Assembly (NCBI GenBank): GCA_010093515.1 | Contig: MU001707.1 | Coordinates: 107,556 to 152,331, forward strand | Length of the DNA: 44,776 nt | Origin: Lineolata rhizophorae | Taxonomy: Eukaryota; Ascomycota; Dothideomycetes; Lineolatales; Lineolataceae | Direction: 5' to 3' | Shown here: positions 34,325 through 44,527 of the stretch, one piece after another | Layout of the letters: each line of letters begins with the position of its first letter | Position numbering within the stretch: the first letter of the stretch is position 1 | Made by a program: the position numbers and the translations under genes | The notes under the pieces: model-generated | Database searches by the model: none | What the model saw: only the letters and a program-made list of their open reading frames with translations | Told to the model about the DNA's origin: nothing

Positions 34325-35411
34325 GTCGCCGCAGCCAGGCGCAGGCGACGCTGGTTCTCTGCAACGAGACTCGGCAGGCGCGCGAGGTTATGAGTCCGGC
34401 ATCTACTCGAGAAACGGTCTCTGCCGGCGGCGACGGATGACGGTTGAGGATGGGTGGGTGTGGCGCGGCTGCTGGACGAGCTGCGGCGGTTGCAGCCAAC
34501 GGTCGGCCTCGCTGCCCTCGCACGCCCTGGTGGCGGCTGAAACACGCGTGCCTTATGCGGGGCAGACGAACGGACCGGTCTGCGGCGATCGCTGGGGCAG
34601 CCGGTTCCCGGATAGAGCGACGATGATGGACGCGGCCGCGAGATTAAGAAGCCGCCGGCGAAGTAAAGGCACAAGCGTGGCTAGGGCCGGGCGGCCAGCT
34701 GAGGGCGGCGGAGCGACCGCGACGGAATGCGAGCGACGAACGAAGCGTGGCGCAGAGCGCCGCGGCGTGGCAGGCTGTTCGGGAAGTGACTCGGCCAGTC
34801 GGATACCAGAGCACATTCAACGCCAGCAGGCCACGCGCATACGTAGCAGGCCCGGGGGCGATCGAGCGGAAGAGTCGGCGTGGCCTGGCCGTGCCGCGAT
34901 GCAGACAGATGGGGGCGGAGAGGCGCTCGACGCCTCACGGGTCTCGGGCGGCGACTCGGGTGGCGGTGCCGCCTGGCGCCCGGGGAGCCCTGGCCTTCGT
35001 CTACACTTCCCCGAGCCCGCCCAATGCTCATTTCTTTTTGCATTGCAATATCGCAGCCATATTCCTTCTGCCTCTGGCGTCTTTTCATTGGCCTTATTCC
35101 CGTCGTTCCTTCTGCCTGTTTTCGCTTCACGGATGCCGCCGGCGGCGCGGGCTGCAGCGCTACGATCCCGTCTACAATCGATCAATCGCCCACCCATGCA
35201 AGCATGCCAGGGTCCGATATGGAGTGCGCTAGGTCTTGCTCCCGAAGTCCCCGATTCGCCTCCGGGACTGAGCGCTGCTTCGTGACTTCCGTGCTCTAAG
35301 AATAGGTGTCCCTACGGCCAATTCCAAGACCGAGAACAGAACGCACTTCGGCTGAACACGGTACAGACTTCAGGACATCCGTTACTCAAAGGCTCGGAGT
35401 TCGTTTTAGGT
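34325..35411. other. Intergenic, no gene recognised
   Basis: Upstream region of the 1432-aa gene. GC-rich up to about 35000, with overlapping open frames on both strands that are Arg/Ala/Gly-rich and lack motifs. Composition then drops towards the FunK1 segment. Confidence 0.45.
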
Positions 35412-35579
35412 GTCGTTATCAATGTATGGCAGCAGTAGACACGTGACGCTCGGGGCCAAGGTAATGCCAGCCCCGGTTCAGCGTACAGCGTATAGACCGT
35501 AGGGTGTAGGTCTACCTACACTCTGCAACCTCACCTTATACACTCTGTTTTGCCACCGTGTACGCTGTGGCGCTCGACA
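35412..35579 (-). mobile_element. Solo-LTR-like fossil (copy 2, inverted)
   Basis: A 168-bp diverged copy of the element at 1446-1623, in reverse orientation, alignable from end to end by eye at roughly three quarters identity. It keeps TGTCG and CGACA termini. No matching target duplication is visible at its ends, which suggests an older or rearranged insertion. No internal region adjoins it. The family is not determinable. Confidence 0.65.
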
Positions 35580-37414
35580 ATTTTTCTATCGAAGAGCAAT
35601 GTACGGAGCAACCAATCGTACTTGCAGGATGCTTCGCTAGTCCTCACTATACGGTGGCAGGAAGACCAAGTAAGAATAAAGCCGGAAAAATTGGTATCTT
35701 GGCATTGGACTATAAGGAATGGAGTCTTGCCAATAGTAATGTCCTAGAGCTTAAAAGTGACAATTGTGTAGTTTCAGCGTTCTTCCGATTCAAAGGGGAT
35801 TCTAGGAAAGGCGACCCAGGGCGCGAATGCTTATTGTAAGGCCTCGCCCAGAAAGCGCGATGCGATAACATTATGTCCCCTACGGAAATATACACAATAC
35901 GCCCCACTTGATTTGATTGTGTGATCCATTCCCTTGTAATGGAACCTCCGTTAGAAACGACAAACGTCATTGATGGTCGTTACCTGCGACCTACGTTCGA
36001 CTAGGGTGTTGTCAATTTTGCGCTAGGCAGCACCTCGCGATCATCTTCTGTAGGTCATCCTGTCTCCTCACTCAACCACCCCTCCCTTAAAGATTACTGG
36101 GAGGGCAATCCTGGGACGGCCCGAAATGGAATGCTACTGCGCAGCCAAGGCGCTGTGCGGATCAGCTCTTCCTGCATCTCTTGGTGCCGGCTCCACCTTG
36201 ACGGTCATGGTCCCTTCCACACATCTAGAAACAGTGTGGCTAGATGCTGTCAGCGATATTAGGCAACCGCGTGGGAAACTTTCGACCCTACTGACGAGTA
36301 CAGTCAATCGTGATTCTTGGCTCGAGCTTCGAGGTTATCATATGCCTACAATCATCAACCACGTCGGCGGGGACGCTCTCAACTGGTGCGGGCAAAGCTG
36401 CCTCGGGTGCGCCACGAGGTCGCGTGTTGGAACAATCTAGGTCCAATCGGTCTATCAAACGCCAGTCAGGATTCCGCTCGGTAGTCTCGGTATTTCAATC
36501 GGTAACTTGTCCCCTGATCCCCGTCTTCCCGAATATGCGACGTCGAGTCTTTGTCTGATGCTGCACATGGTGGGCTTTTCGAATAGCGATTGCTCTTTCG
36601 GGAGTCAATCGTAGGGACTTCGCAGCTCTCAATAAGCTATTTTGTTGAATTGGCCGATGTCGACCTTATCAGCTGCCTCTTGCGAGATTGTCAATATTGA
36701 GTAGGCAGACTCCCCGTAAACAAGGAGGTTGTTTGGTCCTCGTCTTCATTCTCCCGCAGGTTTAAGACATCGAACACTGGCAATGGCTAAAGAGATATTT
36801 CTTTCCGCGAAATGATTGTGAAGTAGACCCCTCAATGAATGCCGAAGATTGACGCTTTTCTTCCACCATAGCTCTCATTCCGGAAGCTAACCTACCTTGA
36901 TCAAAGGTGACTTACGAGGGTATCAGTTCCGACTTTAGGGATATTTAGGAACCACCATGACTAATTGATATGAGAAGACAGTTCTTGCACGAGGTGCGAG
37001 TCCGGGGAGGCACCGGTGCGAGTCCGGTCGCTAGAGTTATTCCTACTAGGTCAGCGCGCGTGTAGTGCCAAGCCCAGCTGGAGGACATTGGCTCTCGCAA
37101 ATAAGGGTCGGCGAAATCAGTGGGTTGGTTGCAAGAGGCAGCACTATCTATGCTCTATCTGCATTGACCCTGGGACACGTTGTCGTAGTGAATTCTTACG
37201 TCTGCGACGTCTTGATGCCAATCGAAACAGGTCCGGTAGATCTATCTGCGAGCCGCGACGTCACGTGCTGCGCCTCGTGGAGCGGATCGTCGGATATCGG
37301 TGAAACCTTCTCCGGCTGACTCACACCCTTCGAGTTACCGCGAAAGCCCTGCGTAGGTAGTACTTTCGCGTTCCCTTACATCTGTGGCTTTTCGCGTCGG
37401 CCGTCCGTGCGCAT
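35580..37414. other. Gene-poor, lower-GC segment upstream of the kinase
   Basis: About 1.8 kb with only short frames. None has a recognised domain on either strand. It may contain decayed sequence, but nothing identifiable. Confidence 0.45.
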
Positions 37415-39884
37415 ATGTCGGAGATAATCAAGGCGAAGCCCATTGGCAATGGACTGAACGCCGTTCGCGACTCTTTCGGGTTGGTTTGCCGGGATTTAGG
37501 CGTTCCTGAGCGCTCAGAGTCACTGAGTCGGATAGACAGTGTAAGTAAGTTGACTACTCTGTCGATGAGTTGCATCTAATCGGTGCAGCCCTCCAAAACC
37601 TCGCGCTCAACCTCGTGTCGGCGCTGCAGACACTTCCAGCGTCTCGATTGCTACATTCCACAAGCGGCGGCAAAAATCTGTTCGGCGATCTATTGCGTTT
37701 TCCTACGATCATCGGCTCCGACGAATTCGACCTCAAGAGGAGCATACCTCTTCTAAGGACGGTCCTTGACAATAACGTTGATGAACTAGTATGGAAAGAA
37801 GTCTATAATATTGTTGCGCAATCGGCACTCACGGCTCGTGGCGAACCATCGACGCCTCCACTATCGGAACAGACACCTTGGACTTTTAATACGGGTAGCT
37901 TCGCACACACGTCCGATATTAGGGAGAATATAGATCCTATGCTCAAGGATGAAGTGGGAGATGATCTCAAGGTCGACCACCCGGACGTTTTTGATGCGTT
38001 CTTTGGGCAGATTCCAGGGCTTCATGAGATGACAGTAGCGGTATTACAGAGCTGTATAGAGGCAGAATTGCCGCTCTTTCAAGAAGACGTAGGTTGGATA
38101 GAGTGGCCAGGGAGATGTGAGGAGACTGCGGTACTGCACTTCCTGCGCCGTCATGTCGATCAATTTCTACGATTTGCTGATATTCACGGCTTCCGTCCTT
38201 CGAAGGGACATCGCTGCATCGCTACTCCGAATACACCTATCCCCGGGTCGGTCAGCAAGCGAAAGCTAGATGTCGGCCTGGCATATAACTCGAGCAACGA
38301 GCTGGACAAAGGTAACGGGCAAAGCTATAACTGGTCCCATATCCTTATCCCTGGCGAGCTGAAGAGCAACTCGCGAGAGGATAACCAAAGTAGTACTTGG
38401 CTCGATCTCGTGAGATACGCTCGGGAGATATTTAGCGCTCAAGATACACGGCGGTTCGTTCTAGGCTTTACCCTATGCGGCTCGATCATGCGATTATGGG
38501 AGTTTGACCGGCTTGGAGTAATCGGGTCTATGCCGTTCGATATTAATAAGGATGCGCGTATGTTTATTTCGGTAGTCTTAGGATATTTGTGGATGTCGGA
38601 GGAAGAGTTGGGTTTCGATCCCACTGTAGGGGAGGATGACGGAAGATACATATGCATTCGGCGGAATGGCCAGATGGAGCGGATCTGGTTGGAGGCTCTC
38701 GTGAAGCGACAGCGCTCCGTGGCTGGCCGAGCAACAAGATGTTGGAGTGGTTCCCTTATTGGCGGATCAGGCAATCGGCTTGTGGTTAAGGATTCATGGG
38801 AACATGAAGAACGGCCCGAAGAGGGTCTTCTGCTCAAGGAGGCGACTGAAGCCGGTGTCAAGAATGTGGCGCGGTATTACTACCATGAGACCGTGTTTAC
38901 CAATGGTAAGGTGGATGACGTCCGGACGAACGTGCGGAAAGGACTAAGCGATGCGGCCGGTTGGAATCCACTTCTGCTACAACGAGCAGCATATCCCGAA
39001 ACAGTCACAAGTCCGATGGCAGGTACTGTTTCGGCTTCAAAAAGGGGTAGGAGCAGCAGGAGCAGCAGGAGCAGCAGTCGAACTATAGTGCGGAAGAGAT
39101 CTTCAAGCGATATTCAGGCATCGATGCCGCCTCCCAAACGGTCACGCTCGACCTCTCCAATCAAGCAAGATATAAAACGAAGAAATCGCGTTCACCGTCG
39201 ACTTATCGTGTATGATTTTGGGAAGAGTATTTACGAAGCAAGTTCGCCACGCGGCGTACTGACGGGATTGCTTGGCGGAATAAAGGGTGAGTGTCCTACG
39301 AGTCTTTCTGAGTCATGGCTGATTTCTTAGGGCACGAGTCGCTGTTGGATGCGAAAATTCTTCACCGAGATATATCTATTGGGAATGTCATGCTAAACAT
39401 GACGAAGGACGACGGTTTTTTGATTGATTTCGACCTTGCTATTAAAATCGATCGGGATAACGCTTCGGGAGCACCGAGCAAAACCGGCACTAAGGTATTT
39501 ATGGCAATCGGTGCTCTCTACGGCGATAACCACAACTACATGCACGATCTAGAGTCTTTTTTTTGGGTGCTGTTTTGGGCTTGTATTCATTGCACCGGCC
39601 CAGGCGGACAACGTCGCGTGTCAAAGTTCCAGGCATGGAATTTTGAGAGCACCGAAAACCTTGCAAAGATCAAGAAAGGCTCCGTAGATGAGGAGGATAA
39701 GTTTGCCAAGGAAGTAGATGAGAACTTCACGGCTTACTGCGCACCATTAATTCCCTGCATAAAGGAGCTGCGGAAAGTGGTTTTTCCAGAGGGAAAGCGA
39801 TGGCTGAGGGAGGATCGAGGGCTCTACTCTCGCATAAAGTCTATTTTTCAGCAGGCTAGTAGTGGCCAAGATGCCCTAGAATAA
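37415..39884 (+). CDS. FunK1-type fungal protein kinase
   Basis: Three exons: 37415-37544, 37589-39286 and 39331-39884, two 44-bp introns, both phase 1, 793 aa. The start gives MSEIIKAKPIGNGLNAVRDS; the GTAAGT donor at 37545 was preferred over an overlapping GTGTAA at 37539. FunK1 is a fungus-specific, often expanded kinase-like family of largely unknown role. Features: VVKDSW with the ATP-site lysine and LLLKEATEAGVKNV in the N-lobe; a Ser/Arg-rich insert (GRSSRSSRSSSR); the catalytic loop ILHRDISIGNVML (Asp about residue 623, Asn about 628); and LIDFDLA, in which DFD replaces DFG (Asp about 642). GTKVFMAIGALYGDN and HDLESFFWVLFW follow, as is usual in the family. Gaps and codons are less GC-rich than in neighbouring housekeeping genes, which hints at an accessory origin. 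It appears intact. Confidence 0.9.
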
Positions 39885-40946
39885 TAGCATTCGGTTTGGT
39901 CGAGTTTGCATGCTTCCATTCTTTCCCCACCGTCGTGCGCCAAGACTCCCGGCACTGCTCGGTGCCGCGCAATACGTACGTAGCAGGTCGGGGCTGGTTG
40001 GAGGCTGTGCTTTAGCGCCCGCCGCCTTGGTGACGACAACGCCCACCTCAAAGAGACTCCTCATCCACGCCGAAAACCCACGCGTCCCTCAACAAGCGTA
40101 GGCGGACGGAGCATCGTCGATGTGCTGGCTGAAAACGCCTGCGGAGATGGAGCGCCGCGTCGCGGGCGATGTGGCTGCGGACGATGCACGCCAAGGCCGT
40201 CGGGGGGCAGCTTCGAGTCGGATGCACGTTGCTAGCCTCAAGAATGCACCGTGAACGGGTCCGTGGCAGCAGCGCGTCAATTATAAAAGCTTCCTATTCG
40301 AATTTTTTTTTTCTATCTGTTTATGACGCTGAAAAAAAAAAAAAACCATGTCGCCCGAACCAATCCCGTCTGCCGAAGACTTTGGCTTTTGCTAGGCAGA
40401 GGGAGTTGGATCAAAAGTACACGCATGGAGAGCGGCAAGGCACGAACTGTAGGGTATAGTGCTGGGCCTGTCGCTGACCGGAAAACCTTCTCTCGAAGGT
40501 ACGCCGGCGGCTCGAGACGCAGCTTTGTCGACACTTTGAGTGGATAAAGATACAAGTGGAGAAAAGTAGTGAATCCGAGCGGAGGAGATGTATAATACGG
40601 TTGGGTGAGGAAGAGAGGGAACGCAAACAAGAGAGGAATAAGGAATAGAAAAAGAAAAGAGAAGGAAAGAAAAGAAAAACAGGGCTTGTAGACATCTCTG
40701 CCACCAGTTTAAGACAACCGGAAAGAGGCATGGAAAAGGAAAAATAGGTGCTCCAATTAACTCCACGGTACATGCAAACTGGCCGTCTAGGAGGTTGGGG
40801 AGGAAACCTTTCAAAACCCAAGCTAGACCGCACCCGTCCCATCAATCGGGTTGACCCGACGGGGCAAGCCTGCTGCGTGTTCTCGCATCGGGCCCCGACA
40901 CCAGCACTCGGAAAAAGGACGAAACAGTAACCGCCTGGATCGGCCG
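39885..40946. other. Intergenic, no gene recognised
   Basis: About 1 kb between the convergent kinase and peroxiredoxin genes. It contains T- and A-homopolymers (40301-40344) and a purine-rich stretch (40600-40690). The part nearest 40946 is probably the peroxiredoxin 3'UTR. Confidence 0.5.
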
Positions 40947-42051
40947 CTACTGGCCATTGACCATGTGCGGTTTGGGCAACATGCCGTTGCTACCCGAAGC
41001 GGCAGCGGCCGCCGCGGCCGCGGCCGGCTCGTTGCTCATGGCCGTGTCGGCGCCGTACACCTTCTCGAGGTAGGCCTTGTTGCCGGCGGCGTCGGCCTTG
41101 ATGCCCTCGGTGCCCGGGTTCCAGTTGGCCGGGCACACCTCGCCGTACTTCTCGGTGAACTGGAAGGCGTCGAGCAGGCGCAGGCACTCGTCGACGCTGC
41201 GGCCGACGGGCAGGTCGTTGATGGTGATCTGCGTGCAGGGAACAGCGTTAGCAATTTCCACCTTCTTTTTTTGGTTTCTTCTTCTTCTTTCCCCTTCTAA
41301 TACGCCTTGACGTGCTTGCTACGTTGGAGGCAGATTCTGCAATGCAGTCCTCCATATTCCAGAAACAAGCGCAACGAAAGAGAGCGTCCCGCCCGTACCT
41401 GTCTCACGATGCCCCGCGGATCAATGATGAACAAGCCCCTCAGCGCGATGCCTTCCTCCTCGATCAGGACGCCGTACTCGCGGCTGAGCTTGTGGTTCTT
41501 GTCCGAGATGAGGGGGATGTTGACCTGGCCGAGGCCGCCGTCGCGCCTGCTGGCGTTTGTCCAGGCCAGCAGGCTGTACTCGGAGTCGGTGCTGGCGAAG
41601 GCGACGGCGGCACCGCGGGCCTTGAACTGGGCCGCCGCGTCCGAGAAGGCGATGATCTCCGTCGGGCACACGAACGTCCACGCCATGGGCACGAAGGCCA
41701 GCACCAGCCACTGCTTGGTCGACGTGTAGGTTGTCAGGCTGATCTCTGCGCCGGGGGGCGGTTAGCATCGTCGCCTTTTGCGCGCTTGGGGGGGGGGCTG
41801 CACGGGAGGCGTTCGCTGCCAATTGTGCCGGGCGCGGACCCTGCACGAGGCCGGAATGTGTGACTCGCCAATGGAGGCAAGGGAAAGGGTTGGCCTGATG
41901 GCAAGCCCAGTGCGACGAGGCTTTGGTAGGACCGGGGCGGGAGTGCTTGCTAATTGATGAGAGGCTCACCTTCGAAGGCGCCATCGACGACGGAGGTGCA
42001 CGAGAACGCGGGCGCGGGGTGCTGCACGCGTGCTTGGCCGGACGATGCCAT
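40947..42051 (-). CDS. Typical 2-Cys peroxiredoxin (AhpC/TSA family)
   Basis: Three exons: 42051-41970, 41745-41399 and 41228-40947, phases matched, 236 aa. The start reads [20 protein letters not shown]. The first intron uses GTGAGC and branch GCTAAC. The enzyme reduces hydrogen and alkyl peroxides with thioredoxin, mainly in the cytosol. The peroxidatic cysteine is in [11 protein letters not shown] (about residue 54) and the resolving cysteine in GEVCPANW (about 175). [20 protein letters not shown] carries the conserved Trp-Thr-Asn and the GGLG motif, and [16 protein letters not shown] is the usual core. The GGLG motif goes with overoxidation sensitivity, but the partner YF motif is not seen near the C-terminus, which instead has an alanine run (about nine) and ends PKPHMVNGQ. 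No targeting signal is obvious. Divergent from the CENP-O-like gene. Confidence 0.94.
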
Positions 42052-42650
42052 GGCGTTGGGTGCTTAGCTGAAAGCCTTTGCAGGGGGCGGGCTCGGAGAC
42101 GAGGAGCGAGGCGCTGGCGGGCGGTGCGAGGCGTGGATTGTCTCTAACGAGGGTCTGCGACCACGCCTTGAGCTGCCGGAGCGGGGAGGCCAACGGTGGA
42201 TGGACCGGGGGTTCGCAGGACGGAGCGTAGAGCCGTGGTCGCGCGCGGCGTTTCGGGGGGAGGAAGAAAGGTGCGCGGTGCCTTGGGAGAGTGGAAAAGA
42301 GGTCGGGTGAGGGCGCCGGGCCGCCAATCGGCGCGGCCGCTGCGCTTGGCCCGGCAGGGCTTAGCGGCCGGCGTTATGTATGCTGCTCCGTATGGCTGCG
42401 GCATATGTAAGTATCAATTCGAGGGCTCCCCGCCCAATGGCCGCCGCCCGATTTCTCAGGCGGGCGAGACATGTGTTACGTAATTCCGCCCGCGCTCGGA
42501 GCCGAGCACGCCGTGCGATCGTACGATTTCCCCCGCTTACATAACCGCCGCCCCCGCTCACGTGAGGCGCGCATCGGACGCGACGCGCCGCCGGCCCCTC
42601 GTCAACACCAGACGGCCGGAGCCGCAGCCGCAGCATCGCCATCCGGACGC
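42052..42650. promoter_or_regulatory. Divergent promoter, peroxiredoxin / CENP-O-like
   Basis: 599 bp between the two start codons. A perfect palindrome CTCACGTGAG lies at 42557-42566, about 85 bp before the CENP-O-like ATG, a CDEI/Cbf1-type E-box. A CCAAT is present at 42434 in CCCAATGGCC. No TATA box is evident. The role of each motif is inference. Confidence 0.5.
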
Positions 42651-43838
42651 ATGGCCGCCGCAGCAGACCAGAGCCGCGCGGACGGCCTCGATGCCGAGAT
42701 CGCCCGCGTGCGAGCCCAAGGTTCGTGCCCCACCTAACACGCTTCCGTGCAGAACGAACTCACAGCGCATCCCAGCCGAGTCTCTACGGGCGCGCCGCTC
42801 GCTCCTCGCCTCGACCGTTCTCTCCTCGCCGCGAACTCTCGCCCGCCTCCGCAACGCAGAAAAGACCTCGCCGTCGCCCGAACCCAAGCTCACCTCGGCC
42901 ATCAAGCGCGCCTCCGAGCACGCCAAGCTCCACCAAGAAAACCTGCACCGGATCTGCGCCGGCATCACGGCGTTCCGGGTGCAGGATCCCGATCCGCACG
43001 CCGTCGACGGCGGCAGAGTCCTCGGCGTCCGCATCGAGGCCTTCTCCGACGGTAAACCGCCTCGCTTCTCCCGTCACATCTCGAGACACTCGCCAAGCTA
43101 ACCTCAACAAACCGTACCAATCTCTCTCCAGGCCACTTCCTCCCCCCCTACTACCTCCTCCTCCACAAGCCCCACCCCCACCTCCACTCCCTCCGCCTCC
43201 ACAAGCACACCATCCCGCCCTGCATCCCGCTGCCAGCCTTGCTCTCCAAGCACCTCCCGCAGCCGCCGCCTCGCCGCCGCCGCCGCCGCCACGACACCGC
43301 ACGCGGGACCTCGCCCACCGGCCCGGACGACGGCGACGCCGACGGGGACGACGCTGACGCCCTCCCCCCACCCCGCCAGGACCTTCCCGCCCTGGCCCGC
43401 GCCCTGCGCCGTGAGCTCTGCGCCCACCACCTGCGCATCGCGGCCGTGGCGCGCGCGCGCCGCGCCGCCGGGCTGCCGCCGGAGCGGACGCGCGTGCCCG
43501 GGTCTGCAGCGGAGGCGGAGGTGAGGAAAGGCGAGGAGGTTGCGGATGCGGACGAGGATGCGGGAAGGATGCGGCCGGTGGGGAAGCTGGACATCGTGGA
43601 CGTGAGCGCGGCGCATGCGAGCGCGAGGGAGGTGCGGATCGGGTGGGCGGATGGGACGGAGGCGCGCGTGAGGGTTTCGAGGGAGGGCAAGGCGGTCGGG
43701 GCGGTGGCCTTGGGGCCCGAGGCGGATGGGGACGGGGAGGGGAGGGCGGAGAGGAGGAGGGATATCGAGAGGGCGGTTCTGGGGGGTAATGGGCTCGTGG
43801 CGGAGGTTGTGGAGAGGTTGGAAGGGGTTTTCGGCTGA
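42651..43838 (+). CDS. CENP-O/Mcm21-like inner kinetochore protein
   Basis: Three exons: 42651-42720, 42776-43051 and 43132-43838, 350 aa. The first intron (GTTCGT donor, CCTAACAC branch) uses the acceptor CCCAG at 42775: only this one joins IARVRAQ to AESLRARRSLLASTVLSS in the right frame. The N-terminus is a coiled coil (residues about 8-60). The core, ENLHRICAGITAFRVQDPDP, then GGRVLGVRIEAFSDGHFLPP, YYLLLHK and SLRLHKHTIPPCIPL, matches the fungal CENP-O/Mcm21 RWD-type domain, followed by a region DLPALARALRRELCAHHLRI. CENP-O works with CENP-P in the COMA/CCAN complex at centromeres. A loop rich in Arg/His and then Asp (RRRRRRHDT, DDGDADGDDAD) interrupts the core and is longer than expected. 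Identification rests on motifs and order. Confidence 0.85.
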
Positions 43839-44527
43839 TTTCAATGTGCAGAGCTTGGGTTTGCAAAAATACCTGGGTTCAAATCATGCGTGGCCGAAAT
43901 CCTTGTACATACTACGTAATGTCGCTGTTTTGGCTCACGGCTTCTTGCTATTTTTCCATTAGCTTTCTTTATTTGCATGTGTGTTTATTTATTTCGATGA
44001 TTGGCGCAGTGGAAGAAGAAACTCAAGACATACCTCGTTGTAGCACGTTGGCGATACCGGCACTGGCAACCGGTAATCGTATTGGAGGTATACCGACTTT
44101 TGCACACTTTCTTTTCAATTATCTCCAAAAAGGAAGAAGAAATAGAAAAAGAACAAAGAAACCGTCTCGTCAAGTAGAACATGTGCGTAAGGGCGCACCC
44201 AATCGCGCTCCACGTGATTCCTGGGTAGTCCAAACGTAGGTCCAATGGAGTTTCGCAGACCACGACACAAACAAATCTGGTTCTTATTCTCACCCTTCCA
44301 ACCCCTTCAGCCCATCGTGGCTAACCTGGAACGAACCGATACCGCCTTTTGTGGTGCCGATTAATTCCATACGGGAGCTCAAAGAGCCCTCGCACCAGCA
44401 ACCCCGTGCCGTCATTGATTGGCTAAGCTAGCTGACCGGGTTCCGAGTCACCCGGGGTTCCAACTCACTGCCCAGAACTCAACACCCTCAACAAAACACG
44501 TGTTTTCTCACCACCCACACTGCCAAA
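43839..44527. other. Intergenic, transposon flank
   Basis: About 700 bp. The 3'UTR of the CENP-O-like gene is AT-rich (43840-44150). The part from about 44240 to 44527 is probably the 5' untranslated end of the DNA transposon that follows. No terminal inverted repeat can be fixed because the other end is outside the window. The string AGTTTCGCAGA (44249-44259) also flanks the MITE-like element at 14.7 kb. Confidence 0.45.

Noticed and set aside
36126-36560. Possible decayed element or gene upstream of the kinase
   Set aside because: Two short frames without any motif I can name on either strand; calling it would be guesswork.
36985-37035. tRNA-like strings GGTGCGAGTCC
   Set aside because: Resembles a T-arm twice, but no A box, acceptor stem or anticodon arm can be folded around it.
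42784-43866. 360-aa minus-strand frame over the CENP-O-like gene
   Set aside because: Pro/Arg/Gly-rich shadow of a GC-rich real gene on the plus strand.
43870-43900. tRNA-like GGGTTCAAATC
   Set aside because: Only the T-loop core is present, without other tRNA arms.
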